DNA of 64,000 nucleotides from Cristatella mucedo (Eukaryota; Bryozoa; Phylactolaemata; Cristatellidae), in the NCBI GenBank assembly GCA_009760855.2, contig WPIO01000001.1, positions 18,999,501 through 19,063,500 on the forward strand. The letters run 5' to 3'. The translations under genes were made by a program, and so were the position numbers. The notes beneath the pieces were generated by a model, which was given only the letters and a program-made list of their open reading frames with translations, had not been told where the DNA came from and searched no databases. Within the stretch, counting starts at the first letter, position 1, and each line of letters begins with the position of its first letter. Below are positions 11,235 through 23,835 of this stretch, piece after piece.

Positions 11235-13329
11235 GAACTTTTGTAGCAGCTCAACTTCCGCTCGCACTTCTTCGCTCGCTCCAGCTCCGGCCAGCCACCT
11301 GCCCTTTTCCAGACCTTTTTTTTTCAAAACCCATTTTGGAGCTTTTTTGCAATTTCACGAAACAGTTGTAACTCCGCAAAACTCGTTTTTCTCCGTGTAC
11401 TCGCTGGCAGACGCAAATACTTCTGCTGCGTCTCCTCCTTGTTGCTTTTGCATTTCGACTGCCCGTGCGCGGGCTCTGCACCGCCGCCCGCCGCGCCGCC
11501 GCCGCCCCGTCTAGCTACGCATGTCGAGCTCTCGGGCTTAGATACAGCCACTTGCTTCCTTAGAGAGCAGGGCCGGTAGTGTTACTATGCAATTAAGGAG
11601 AAGCAGATGGGTTGAAGGTTGATGTAAACCACCCTTGAGCAGTTACAAAACGGAGCCAACCTCTCAGCTGCATCTCTCTGCTGCTGCGTGGAGCTCTTTG
11701 CGGTCAGCATTTCGGGCCTGAAAGAAATTCTGGACATAAAGGCCTGGCTGCAGGTCCCGTGCATCTGCACTATAATTGTCACGGCCGCTCGTTGATGCGG
11801 GCACTGGAGCTGCTCATGCTCAACGCAAAGCCATGCAAAGAAACGTCCTCGCGTGAGTCATTCACCACACATCGCGCGTCTTTAGTAGAGCTGAGCATTT
11901 TCTTCCAGCCAGCCGTTTTCAGGACTGTGCATTCGCTTTCACGGTTCGACGGAAATGAAACTAGAAAAGCTGATGGGCCGAAAATGTTCGAGCCTGCTCA
12001 TCAAGTTGTCGGATACTGCGTTTAGAATTACCCTCGGTTCTCGCTCCGAAGTCTGGGCAATCCTTCAAATGCTTCGAATTTGGAAATTAGAAGCTGGGGT
12101 GCTCTACTGACAATGCGCTATAGACTCTACTCACCGAAGTCTTTTAGCCGCAAGGACTGCGCAAGGTTGGGGCACTTATAGTTGCCGACTCGCAACAAAT
12201 GCCGGCGAAGCGCTGGGCCTTGTATCGCAGCTACCGACTAGTTGGTGCACCACCAATACATGCAGATACGACGTCGTCAATTGGACAATTGAGCAATGAA
12301 GAGTGCTCATACTTAATACAGCGAGTCCATTTCAATATCCCAGCCGTAGATGACGACACGCCCGGTTGGCGGACCTTCTCAAAGGCTCAACGGCTTGTTT
12401 GAGATTCCCTTCTTTCCCCGAGGGCTATGAAGCCAACCCCTATCACCACCGGGTTGCAGTGCAACGTCGCAGGCTTTAAGATCAGCTCGCTCCTGCGCAT
12501 CGGCTAACTCTCTGCTGCTTCAGTGGGGCACCATCAGGGGCAGACGGAAGCGGCCCAGGTGCGAAACTCGCTCGGCGGATCCTGTCGCTGACGTAGCAGC
12601 CGACGATCGCCTGCGGTTGCAAGCGCTATTGTTCTCAGCTCAGACCCCCACGCACGCAGTCTGATCCTCGGTCGGCTAATCGTTGGTCGTCCAGAACGCC
12701 ATGGGAATGAGTTTCGTCGCTCGAACCTCGAGCGCAATAGCAGCAGAGGAGCTCTTGCGCGTCGCTGCTGTCGCTGCTGTCGCTGCTGTTCTCTCTGCTC
12801 TCGGCGAAGGCCTCTCGCTAAATTGTGCCTTCGTCTCTTGGCATATCTCGGCGAAGTGTTTCGTCTGGACGTGCAGTAAGCTGAGCTAGTTGCTGGTTGC
12901 TAGTTCAGCTTCCGGCTGGTAGGCTACGAAAAGCGGAGTGCTCAAGAGCGTGCAGACAGCTTCGAGGCTTCGAGACTGCTAGTGCGAGCAGTGCGGACAG
13001 AGCAGCGAAGTATTTCTCTAATATAGGCGCGCCCACTCGCTCTACTTTTAACGGGCCAAGTTTCAAGAACTGGGAACGGGCAGGATAAGCAAAGAACTGT
13101 GAAGCGGGGAAACTACTATGGGCTCGAGGAAGTAGCTATTTTATTTGCCTTGGCCTCGTTCAAGCGTCTCAGACAGAAACTCGATACGAACTGTAAATGA
13201 TATGGACAAGCAGGTAGTGCCTGCTCGTCCATCTTCAAGCTACCCAGCGATTCTGCGGCAGCTCACTCTCGGATGCGAGATCGGAGTGTAAAATCTGGCT
13301 TAGAATACGACAGCTGATACGTAAGCTTC
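11235..13329. other. No gene recognised; several GC-rich patches
   Basis: Short frames only. Small repeats include a gctgtc-type run near 12760-12790 and a GCC-rich patch at 11480-11510. Nothing supports an exon model. Confidence 0.5.
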
Positions 13330-13556
13330 GGATTGTTTTGGCTTACCCGCTTGGCTGGTCGCGTTAGCCTCGGCACCCTCCTCCGCCCCCTCCCCGATTC
13401 TAAGATCCTCAATCTGGCTTACAGATCACTGTTACTAGGTTGCCAGTGTGCTCTCTCGCACCACCCGCTCTCCTCAGCATGGAGTCATCTGGCCGTTTCT
13501 CGCACTGAAATGGAATTCTTTGCTGATCAGCTCGTATGCACCGAAAGTCTAGAACT
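13330..13556 (+). repeat. LINE remnant, ORF2 C-terminal part (family C-like)
   Basis: The translation reads ILNLAYRSLL, then SHHPLSS, then SRTEMEFFADQ. This matches the C-terminal region of the window's family C LINE (compare FLNLAHRSLH and SFGDRAFS in the copy at 55040-55868). It is heavily decayed and directly abuts the family A copy that starts at 13557. Confidence 0.55.
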
Positions 13557-15162
<1,606 letters not shown>

Positions 15163-15169
15163 CCAGTCC

Positions 15170-15785
15170 GCAAAATGTGATGCAATGTGGAAACTTCGAC
15201 GCTCACGACAGACAAGACTGGCACCAGTTTCGCCCCGAGTAAGTGCCTGACTTGCTAGATCGCAACATATGCAAGCAGTGAGTTACAGAAGTCGGGATGA
15301 GATGTCACAAATGTATGGACCAACTTGGATGTGGCATCCCCGTCTAAGCAGGCCCGAAGTTTTTGAATTTTGCCCAGCTGAAAGTAAGCAATATTGACTT
15401 TAGAGTTGCTGCAGTCGTCTAGTGAAAGTTTGATTTGGAACAGCAGCTCTAGATCTCATCCATATTCTATAGGAAATATGTTGTTAGAGCCCATTTTGAG
15501 GGATAGGTTTTTAATTTCTGAGTCACAACAGTAACTAGTAAGTAGTAAGTTGGACTTGTCGTAACTAGTAAGTTGGATTTGTCGTCATTAAATTTGAGAA
15601 CGTTTGCTGCTACCATTCATTTTCGGATTTCGGTTATACATGCTAGATGGGAATTCGAATATTTTGACGTGCTTGAAAGCTGCGAGGGATCAAAGCATGG
15701 ATACAGCTGTGTGTCATCGGCATAGAAGTGAAAGCCCTGATTTGGAAGCGGGAATCGTGTCGTCCAGCAAAACCCCCACCACCAT
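15170..15785 (-). repeat. LINE family A fragment, opposite orientation
   Basis: Read on the minus strand it covers the family A segment from FHFYADDTQL-like codons (about 15740-15710) through the LNDDKTNLL region to the CRERRS codons near 15195. It stops short of the 3' tail. It contains a small internal direct duplication (gtaactagtaagttgga twice near 15530-15580). It faces the plus-strand copy ending at 15162, forming an inverted pair. Confidence 0.8.
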
Positions 15786-16145
15786 TTAAAGTAGTCTAAA
15801 GGAATTCATGACCTACTGGCCTCTTTTTCTAGTTTACCACGAGTCTATTAAGTAAATTATCTTCTAACTCTCTTCGTCTCTATTTCTTACATATTCCTTA
15901 TTTAGTTACAAGAATGTATAGCTGAAATGGCTTATCAATATGGTATGTGCCAGCACTTTAACATTGAGAGTGCTCATTCGCAGCTAAACCCGGATCGCGA
16001 CTCGATTTGATGGCAGCTGTGCTGTTTCTCTTTTCTTGAATCGCTATGATCACAAAAAACCTCGGCTGAACTTTCACGCAGCCTTAAACCGCAAGGTGTA
16101 ATTTAACTTTGATTGATTTAAGTTTAACATATCCCTGGGTTTTTG
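15786..16145. other. No gene recognised
   Basis: Nothing identifiable between the LINE cluster and the decayed SINE. Confidence 0.5.
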
Positions 16146-16295
16146 CTTAGGGGTCATGTGCTTGCAACTCAAGAGACCAGTCTTGGGTTTTTTGAATCCT
16201 GCAGCAGGAAATTTCTTTTTGCCTCCGGCAAGCTGGTGGAGTCGTAGCCGTTAATGCTCTTCTGCTTCTCTATAAATGAGGCTGAGATTGCGTTT
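16146..16295 (+). repeat. Decayed tRNA-derived SINE (family 1)
   Basis: Read on the minus strand it matches the family 1 body (agaagagc-tta-cggcta, ctgctgcaggattc), as in the copies at 56572 and 57293 but in the opposite orientation. Box A and box B are both degraded. The minus-strand frame across it (16169-16510) is a shadow, not a gene. Confidence 0.55.
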
Positions 16296-16998
16296 ACATT
16301 TTTACTGACTTCCTTATTAATCACTTCGATACACAAAACCTTCCCTTCTTGACGGCACAGATACCATCTATAAAACGGTCTATTTAGAAAAACTCTGTAG
16401 TCGTGACTACCATCTTTCGGAAGAACTGCTGTAGCGTTTTTTCTAGGTCCACAGCAATTACTATTTGCCTTATAACACTTGGGCAAGATGGAAACCTGGG
16501 GGACGCTCAAAAAAGACGCTATGGGGTCGCAGGTTCAGCGAAATCCCCTATAAAAAGGCCACTTAAATTACCCTTAAATCCTTAATTTAAATCCCCAAAA
16601 GTCATTAACAATCCTTACAGCGGTGCCGTGACACTAAGATATTAAGTCTCCAACGTTGAATTATACCTGTAAATAGACTCCATGAGTGAGAATGGTCATC
16701 GAATCATTCGGCTGAGTTCTTCGAAATAACACCATCCGGTTCTATCTTCTTTAAAAAAAACTTGATGTACTGTACACTAATGGGAAGGTGTGTCAAAATG
16801 CCCATCAAAAGTGACTACCACAAGACGGCGTAAGCGCTCTGCCGTCGTTTACTAGGCTAGCAAAAGAACGCATAAGTATAGGTGGATGGTCGCTGCGACG
16901 CCGAAAGTCGAGCGCGGGCTTCTTTATTTATTGCATTGCCATATTTAGGTAACATACGAAAGTCAGAAACGGGTACGAAAAGAGAAGGGGATGAAGGG

Positions 16999-17028
16999 AA
17001 GAGAGAGCGAGAGAGAGAGAGAGAGAGA

Positions 17029-17105
<77 letters not shown>

Positions 17106-17226
17106 AGAGAGAGAGAGAGGGGAGAGAGAGAGAGAGCAGAGAGAGAGCAGAGATAGAGCAGAGAGAGAGAGAGAGCAGAGAGAGACAGAGAGAGACAGAG
17201 AGAGAGAGCAGGGAGAGAGAGAGAGC
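16999..17226. repeat. GA-rich microsatellite
   Basis: A nearly pure (GA)n core with gagcagaga interruptions towards the right end. It lies about 140 bp beyond the stop codon of the first peroxidase gene. A minus-strand AATAAATAAA at 16923-16933, beyond it, is the nearest poly(A)-like signal for that gene. Confidence 0.95.
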
Positions 17227-17369
17227 TGCCACGAGGCTCTCTGCCCACGCACCAGTGGTCTGCCAGCGCTGCCTGCAGCCCACAGACTTGGCGCTCTGCG
17301 CGTCAGTTGCTAGCCTCCACTGCCTCGCTCGCCCGCCCACCCACGCCACCGCCCGGCGGCGGGCGATCG

Positions 17370-18431
17370 TCATACGACGTCACGAAGCTGACCCCGCAGC
17401 CCGTGCTCGATCAGCTTGGCGAACACTTTGGCGAAAGCGTCGAGAAAGAGCTCGTGGTTTTCGGCGTAGGCCCGTACGACGGCGGCTAGACGAGACGGCC
17501 TGCAGTCGTCGTACGACGTGCAGACGGCTTGCCCCGTGGCGGCGTTCGATACGCTGACGTTCCTCACCAGTCCCATGTCGCAGTTGAGCATGAGCCTCTT
17601 GGGTTGGCCCGGACGCTGCCAGTCGTAAAGCGCGTGCGGCAAGCCGGCGTAGCTCCGGCTCGCCTGCTTCCACGAAGTCAGCAGCAGATCCGCGTAGTAG
17701 CGATTGGACAGGCGATTCGGATTGGTGCTCACCCAGCGCGCCAGCAGCCTGTTGGACCAGTCCAGGTCGTGCGCGGCGCCGAGCGAGTGCCCGCCCATCA
17801 GCGCGACCGTCTCGTTCTCGCTGAAGCCGAATTTGCGCCCGAAGTAGCCGATCGTCGCGTCGCTGCTGATGTTGCGGTCGGGCAGCTCCACGATGAGCCG
17901 GTCGCCGGCGCCGCTGCCGCCCGGGTCGCACGGGTCGGGCCGGCCGTACCTGAAAGCGAGCGAGCGGCTGAGGCCGGTCGCCGCCTCGAAGGCCACCGTG
18001 CCGGCGAGCGCGTACAGGTCCGCCTTGCTGAAGGCCGCCCAGGCCGGGTCGTCGCGCACCGACCGCCAGATATCCTCCAGGCTGGCGACGACCGGCGCAA
18101 GGCCGCTGTTCGCAAGGTCGTTGAGGTCGACGTAGCTGCTGCAGCGGCTGGCCGCGCACGCGTGAAACGCCAGTCGCACGTAGCCGGCTACGAGCGGCGT
18201 GTAGCGCACGCCCTCGCCGTCCAGCGCCAGCACTTGCGATATGCGCCTCTTAATCCGGTCCACCAGCCAGCTGAGCATGGGCCGCGTCAGGCTGGGTCCG
18301 ACCGTAGAGTCACCGCCGCCGCCGCCGCGGCACCGCGCTGCAGCGGCGGCGGCGATCGCCGCGCTGCCGACGCAGCCGAGGCCTAGCAGCAGCAGCCGCA
18401 GCGGCGGCAGTAGCGCAGGAGCGCACCTCAT
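17370..18431 (-). CDS. Secreted plant-type haem peroxidase (ascorbate-peroxidase-like), copy 1
   Basis: Predicted to reduce hydrogen peroxide using a haem cofactor; the electron donor is unknown. The protein has 353 residues from the ATG at 18431. I chose that start over one 11 codons upstream because it begins directly with a signal peptide (MRCAPALLPPLRLLLLGLGC). Residues 86-90 (RLAFH) match the distal Arg-Phe-His of the plant peroxidase superfamily. MGGHSLG supplies the proximal haem-ligand His at about residue 215. LNCDM carries the Asp expected to pair with the proximal His, and the C-terminal HELFLDAFAKVFAKL block matches the usual last helices. Cysteines in HACAASRC, DPCD, NCDM and CTSYDDC suggest disulfides, and there are N-glycosylation sequons (NISS, NETV, NVSV). 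The usual Asp after the distal His is Ala. It is intronless and much GC-richer than its surroundings. Copy 2 lies 4 kb upstream on the same strand. The family is known from cnidarians and molluscs; substrate preference is inference. Confidence 0.88.
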   Translation of the reverse strand: MRCAPALLPPLRLLLLGLGCVGSAAIAAAAAARCRGGGGGDSTVGPSLTRPMLSWLVDRIKRRISQVLALDGEGVRYTPLVAGYVRLAFHACAASRCSSYVDLNDLANSGLAPVVASLEDIWRSVRDDPAWAAFSKADLYALAGTVAFEAATGLSRSLAFRYGRPDPCDPGGSGAGDRLIVELPDRNISSDATIGYFGRKFGFSENETVALMGGHSLGAAHDLDWSNRLLARWVSTNPNRLSNRYYADLLLTSWKQASRSYAGLPHALYDWQRPGQPKRLMLNCDMGLVRNVSVSNAATGQAVCTSYDDCRPSRLAAVVRAYAENHELFLDAFAKVFAKLIEHGLRGQLRDVV

Positions 18432-18499
18432 GGTCGGAGGTGGGGAGTCACGAGGAGCCGGCACCCTGCGAGAGCACGCGCGCAGGAGCTGGCGCTCCC

Positions 18500-18513
18500 C
18501 GATAGATAAATAG
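18500..18513 (-). promoter_or_regulatory. TATA-like element upstream of peroxidase copy 1
   Basis: On the minus strand the sequence reads ggctatttatctatc, about 75-80 bp before the chosen ATG. An AT-rich box at this distance inside GC-rich DNA is a plausible core promoter, but nothing else supports it. Confidence 0.3.
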
Positions 18514-18934
18514 CCTGAGCGCCGACCGGCCGAGCCGTTGGGCCTCAGCGCGCGCTCGCGCGGCGGCGGCGGAAGGGAGGAGCTGGACGGGGGCGAGGGG
18601 CGCCGGCGACTCTGCCCGCGGCAGCTACAAACCGCTCAGCCCGACAGCTATTGTCGTTGCGAGTGACAAATTGGACAGCGGCAGGTGGCGCCTTCTTCTA
18701 CTCCTGGCCCGGCGGGTTTTTTCACTTGGCGCGGCGGTCGCAGCGCGACGCACTGGCACGCGCCCGCACGGCGTAACCTAAAGGTGTGCCCGGTAGCATT
18801 GATCGCGGCGTCGTTTAAATCGCAAGATGTTGTTCCGCGCAGCGCGGGCTGCTTAAAACCAGTCGAGTAACTTGCGTGCGCCTCAGTAGCGGTCGCTCTA
18901 TGTTAAGTTAGAAATACGAATAATCCACATACAG
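18514..18934. other. GC-rich upstream region of peroxidase copy 1
   Basis: GC-rich flank that grades into AT-richer DNA near 18900. No second gene is visible. Confidence 0.4.
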
Positions 18935-19115
18935 GAAAAAATCCTAGCAGCCTAAACAGGCTCTTTTGGTATAGCGACAGAAGAGCCTTGACGGCTATCA
19001 CCACCGCTTGCAGTGGCGATAAAGGATCGCCCACCACAGGAATCGAACCCACGACTTCAGGACCGAGGTCATGAAAGCAGCCACCTTATCTAGTGTGCCA
19101 TCACGGCTCACCAAT
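18935..19115 (-). repeat. tRNA-derived SINE, family 1
   Basis: On the minus strand the head reads box A-like ggcacactagataagg and box B-like gggttcgattcc, then a body containing ttatcgccactgc and ggctcttctgtcgct, and the family's aaaagagcctgtttagg end. It resembles the copies at 56572 and 57293. Confidence 0.85.
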
Positions 19116-19810
19116 TAAACCGTAAGAATTAAAGCCCTAAACTAAAATGGCAAAAACCCATACATCATAATCCCTAAAACAAAATTATACCTCGTGGTGT
19201 TTAAAAAAAACATACACTCGACAGCAGAAAAATTGGCCCAGCCGCCTAAAATGGCCGCCCTACCCAAGCAGCATCGATTCTGATACGAAAAAGCTATTGC
19301 AACCTGCTGTAATCATGTGATGAATGTAAAATAAGCTTATGTAATATGTTAACTAAGTCTCAGTACAAACATATTAATTTTGAGCCGTAAAATGAAGTTA
19401 AACCACCACGATATACGATAACTTGTCTGAGCTGCTCCGGCATTGAACGAACTAAAACGTATGCAAACTTTTGGTCTTATCGCTCTCTAAATGTTCGGTA
19501 ATATGAGAAGCGATTTCTTAAGCTAACTCAATAGCTCATCACAAAAATATTTTTTTTAACTATTATATATACATTAGCCGGTGGTGCCCTGCCTGCCGGG
19601 GTCACGGGTGCTACCCGGGGGGGGGCCCCAGTTCAGGAACAAGGACCCACTGCTTCCGAGCCGGTAATGGCGTCGAAGACGCAGTTCCGCCTTAATGCCT
19701 TCCTCTCCTCGCATGGGATGCCGAAGTTGGCCAGGCAAGGTTCACCGTTTGGCCACCAGCTGTCAAGAGCCCCGACCACGAAGGGCCTCGCCATATATAT
19801 ATATATATAT
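19116..19810. other. AT-rich spacer with short TA run
   Basis: No gene. A (TA)n run lies at about 19793-19812, and a G run and GC-rich patch near 19610-19630. Confidence 0.5.
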
Positions 19811-19992
19811 ATAATTCATCTGTATATCACCAGAAGAGAACTTAATCTCCATGCCGAGCTGGTTTGGCCCAGTTGTTAAGGTGCTCGCCCCGACCACGGC
19901 CTGGATGAGGTCGTGGGCTCGAGCCCCGTGGCACATGTGAAGCGCCTGCATAGAGATTAAGTTCTCTTCGGGCGCTATAAAAATGAATTATA
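19811..19992 (+). repeat. tRNA-derived SINE, family 2, with LINE-type 3' tail and an inverted tail copy
   Basis: The plus-strand head has box A-like tggcccagttgttaaggtg (about 19866) and box B-like gggctcgagcccc (about 19915). It is followed directly by the LINE-type terminal stem-loop (gaagcgcctgcatagag ... cttcgggcgctata) and a short A/T tail. At 19811-19853 lies an inverted copy of the same tail (compare 19949-19992), so the head is flanked by fold-back tails. The shared tail suggests that a LINE enzyme mobilises this SINE. Confidence 0.8.
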
Positions 19993-20479
19993 TTTACATA
20001 TTTAAACACATAACCGTATCCTTATCAACTAGCTTCCCAGCAGAACCCTGCAGGCTTTGAGCGCTCTCAGGCAGTCGCCAGGCGGAAATGATGCCTACAG
20101 CTTCATCCTTCATCAGTCGGTCGCATCCGGTGTAGTGGCATGTCGGCAGCTGCCGAGTCTCGTTGCATTATCGATGACGCCTACTCTGAAGTCTTGCCAA
20201 TCTGCGTTTGTTTAGCGATTGCAACGTTACCAAGTCTCGTTTGGCGCAAAGCCACATTTGGCCCTTCATAAAGGCAGCCAACCAGACGTGTCTAGGCATG
20301 CCATTTGTTGATAGGGCGAAGCTTGAAAATAAACATCGCGCAAAGAAGGAGACACGCGCCGATACTTTTGTGCTCGAGCGTACATATTTAAGTATGTATA
20401 TAAACATTCTTCGTGATGCACACACCAGCAAAATCATTAGACTGTCGTTATTATTATTGCTATGGAGATAGTGGCTATA

Positions 20480-20700
20480 TCTGGATCCACATCGCCACAT
20501 ATAACTGAGCATCGACGTATTTGCTGGCTGTGTGAGCTTCATTGGCTCCCTATCAAGCGTCAAATATAGTTAAAAAAGTCGTCTCTGGTTTACCGGTCAC
20601 TTCGCTGCTCAGATAAACTACGATGGTATTTACCACCTCAGGTCAGCTCGGTAGTGGTGATTTAGCGTTATCTCTCAACGATCTTTGAATGACGATAGTG
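20480..20700 (+). repeat. LINE remnant
   Basis: The translation includes CELHWLPIKR followed by VYRSLRCSD, the conserved LHWLPI and YRSLH blocks of L2/CR1 ORF2 C-termini. It is too decayed to place confidently in a family. Confidence 0.5.
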
Positions 20701-21097
20701 GTATAGAGAGGAATCCTATATTTATAAAGCATACTATCAGATAAAATGACATTTAAGCATGCATGCGATCACGCTGTAGCAGAAAAAATCCTTGGCCAAG
20801 GTAAGTTTTCAAGATTACGATCCGCATGACTCAGAAAGGCTAGCTAGCTTTGCAATTTGAGAAAGTCGATTTCTTTTGCTTTTGTTTCTTTTTTGTCTTC
20901 TGTAGCCTGTGTTCATCTCTATGTCTTCTCTGTCTTTCTGCGTCTATTTATTGAGATGATAGGGGAGTAGTACTCTTCTTCTTCTTTTCAAGTGTCGATA
21001 CTGCCATATGTGGTACCGCGAGCAAAAGCAGTCGAAGTTCGGATTCATCTGCATTTCAGCAAAGCCATCGATCTGTCACGTGATACTCAGCTTTTCT

Positions 21098-21305
21098 AAT
21101 ATAATAACTATATAGTTATTATGATAATAATTTATTTGTATATCACCATCGGAAAACTGAATTTCTCTCTTAGCACTTTGCAGATGCTGTATAGAATGCA
21201 TTACTAAATTATTGGTGGTAGCATGAACAAGCATCAGGCACGCACAGGAGAGACAAACCACAAAGACTCACCTAATGCTGTAATAAACAGGTGCGTTTTA
21301 TGCTT
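21098..21305 (-). repeat. LINE 3' tail, decayed
   Basis: On the minus strand it runs from the aaacgcacctgtttattacagcatta block (the ORF2 end and start of the 3' untranslated region) to a decayed terminal stem-loop. It ends at an AT-rich tail that contains a 22-bp perfect palindrome (21101-21122). Confidence 0.65.
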
Positions 21306-22226
21306 CTTTCGTTTATCACCGACGGGCCTTGGAAGTGGCGATCTGAGTAAACAATATTTTCAAACGTCATGCGGCCTTCACTTTTAGGACGTCCGGAAGG
21401 CGAGTACTTCTCGATGAAGGCCTCGAGTACGAAAGTGGCTTGTACCAGCTAAGCGTACGTACTTATCTTTTTACCAGAGAAGAGCTCAGTTTTAGAACGA
21501 GCGTAAGTGCACATTTAAAGATGGCGCTTCGATAGCCCTGCGTCCGGGCGCCGTGCATAGATTAGCGTCGATACCTCTAGAGCATCATACCTATGACCAA
21601 GATATGCCCCGGTATCGTTTCACGCTCGAGGCGAAATTGATTTTTTGATATGCATTCCACAGCAGACGCTCTACTGTGCTTATGCATTTTAGAGCTGTCG
21701 TCTATTGAATGTTTGGCTTCTATCGTCATTAAAATAACGGAACTGGCTTGCGTCCTGTATCTAATGTATCTGTAACAAGCACGTTCCCTGACAACAGGGC
21801 AGTTAATAGACGGCAGCTGCTGGTCTGCTGGTTAAGCTCTGCGTAATCGACCGCTGTTCGTACTTATCCCGTATCCGTCACTCCCCCAAGTTTCAAGAGC
21901 GCGTAATGTAGTAGCGAGTGAAGTCGCGGCGCCCAGAATACGACGCCCGAGCCAGTTGGCCGAAGGGAACAGGCAGGCGGGATTCAATAGATGGGCATGG
22001 ACATTCAGACTTAGCTAGCTAGCGTGAATCAATAGTAAACAATACTGACGACTAGTGTTCGCTGCCTCAAGCGCCAGTTTTTTCCCGTCGGCCGAAGCAA
22101 GCAAGAGTCTTAGTCTACAGTCGCTTTTCCCGAAACTGGGAACCGCTGATAAAAAACACAACGTTTTGACTGCTGTCATTACTAATTTTGTAACAGTGAG
22201 CTGTCAGACTCGCTCGCTCCTTGGGT
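21306..22226. other. No gene recognised
   Basis: Spacer between the LINE tail and the left inverted repeat. Only short frames. Confidence 0.45.
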
Positions 22227-22276
22227 TTGTCGCGGGCTAAGCTTCCGGCAGGCGGACCGCCGGCGCGACGGCTCTT
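22227..22276 (+). repeat. Left inverted repeat flanking peroxidase copy 2
   Basis: A 50-bp segment (starting ttgtcgcggg, ending cggctctt) whose reverse complement occurs at 23836-23885 with 46 of 50 positions identical. It lies about 220 bp beyond the stop codon of the peroxidase gene. Confidence 0.9.
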
Positions 22277-22494
22277 ATTTGTGAAGCCGAAAAAGGCTCT
22301 CGAAAAAGCTGTAGAACGCTTCTCGGCGGAAGCTCGTACGCCGATCGCCGCTCCGACGCTGCCCGACGATAACGTCGCGACGCGTTTCGGTGCATTGAAC
22401 GAGCTGCTCGTACGTCGATGAGTGTACGCATCGTACACCACCCCTGTTGCATCCAAGTGCGGCCCTCGGTCTCGTGCGACGGCGGCTGCGTCGT

Positions 22495-22724
22495 CTAGTC
22501 GACGACGTCTTGCAGCTGACCCGACCAACCATTTTCGATCATCTTGCCAAAGGCATTGGCGAAGTCGTCCAAGAAGAGTTCCGAATCGCTCGCGTACGCC
22601 CTGGCCACCGCGGCTACCTTCGAGTCCGCGCACGCCGCGTAGTCGGTACACCGGGCGGCTCCCGTGGCCCGGTTGCGGACGTCCACTCTCTTCGCCAGGC
22701 TCATGTCGCAGTTGAGCATGAGCC

Positions 22725-22757
<33 letters not shown>

Positions 22758-23592
22758 TACCGTCTCCCGGCGGTCGATGCCACTCCCACACAGCGTGCGG
22801 CGCGTCCGAGTGGTTCGTCGGCGCCTGCCGCCACGGGCCGGCCAGCAGCTGCTTGTAGTAGTCGTTCGACAGCTTGCCCGGATCCGTGTCGGTCCAGCGC
22901 GCCACCGGCGTCGGCGCCGCTGACGCGCCGCCAGGCGCATGCACCGCGCCGAGCGAGTGCGCGCCCATGATGGCGACCGTGTCGCGCTCGTCGAAGCCGA
23001 ACGTTCGCGAAAAGTAGGCGAACGTCTGCTGCGAGCCCAGGCCGCGCGCCGGCAGGCGGACGCCGAGGCCGCCCGGTCCCGGGTCGTCGCCGGGGCAGTG
23101 GTCGGCGCGGCCGTAGCGGAAGGCCACCGAGCGGCGCCCGTCGGTGGCCACCTCGAGCGCCGCCACGCCGGCCGCCGCGTACAGATCCGCCTTGCTGAAG
23201 CCGCGCCAGCGATCGTCGCGCTGCAGCGACTGCCACAGGTCGTCCAGCACGCTCACGACCTGCTGCAGGCCCCGGTTGGCCGCGTCGCCAGCGTCCACGT
23301 AGCTGCTGCAGCGCCGGGCCGCGCACGCGTGAAAGGCCAGCCGAATCATGCCGGCCACGAATGGACGGTACAGGCGGCCCTCCATGTCGGCCGTCGCGAC
23401 GGCGTAGATTTTGCCCTGAATGCGCGCGACCAGCTCGCCGAGCGCCCGCGCGTCCAGGGTGACGTTGGCCGGCGTGTCGCACGTCGCGCACGAGACCGGC
23501 GCGGCGCGCCAGCACGCCAACGCGACCAGGCACGCGACGAGCGCCGCGGCTGAAGTGGCACCGCCGCCGGGAAGCGTTCGAGAGCGGCGCAT
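22495..23592 (-). CDS. Secreted plant-type haem peroxidase (ascorbate-peroxidase-like), copy 2
   Basis: Same predicted role as copy 1. I start it at the ATG at 23592 (365 residues) because it precedes a signal peptide (AAALVACLVALACWRAAPVS); the frame is open upstream to 23766. RLAFH at residues 84-88 gives the distal Arg, Phe and His. MGAHSLG gives the proximal His at about 212, and NCDM the partner Asp at about 296. SELFLDDFANAFGKMIENG matches the C-terminal helices. Cysteine positions match copy 1 (HACAARRC, NCDM, CTDYAAC), as does the end (GQLQDVVD versus GQLRDVV), so the two are paralogues. It differs by a glycine run of about nine residues just before RLMLNCDM and by another loop after the proximal His. 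It is intronless, GC-rich and bracketed by 50-bp inverted repeats. No obvious poly(A) signal was seen downstream. Donor substrate unknown. Confidence 0.88.
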
Positions 23593-23835
23593 CCTCGCGG
23601 GATCGGAAGCGGCGGCAGCTATCGTCGTCGCTCGGTAGGACTTGCCTCGCTCGGCTGCAACTATAGATACCGAGAATGAAGTGCGTATGTGAAGGCTGTC
23701 GGCAGCTGGCACGAGCATCCGCGCTCCACCCGCCTGCATGTCCGAAGCGTATCGGTGTGACGTCACAATCGCCGTCGACCCGTCGATCGCAAGGCGTTCT
23801 GGGCGAGACTCTCATCTTTTGGCCGGACAAGAGAG

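Noticed and set aside
16857-17557. Several long Arg-Glu and Leu-Ser frames
   Set aside because: They translate the GA microsatellite at 16999-17226 and the antisense of peroxidase copy 1.
17529-18386. 285-codon plus-strand frame opposite peroxidase copy 1
   Set aside because: An antisense shadow in GC-rich DNA; the minus strand carries the conserved catalytic motifs.
21101-21122. 22-bp perfect palindrome of A/T bases as a possible regulatory site
   Set aside because: It lies in the A/T-rich tail of a decayed LINE and is low in complexity.
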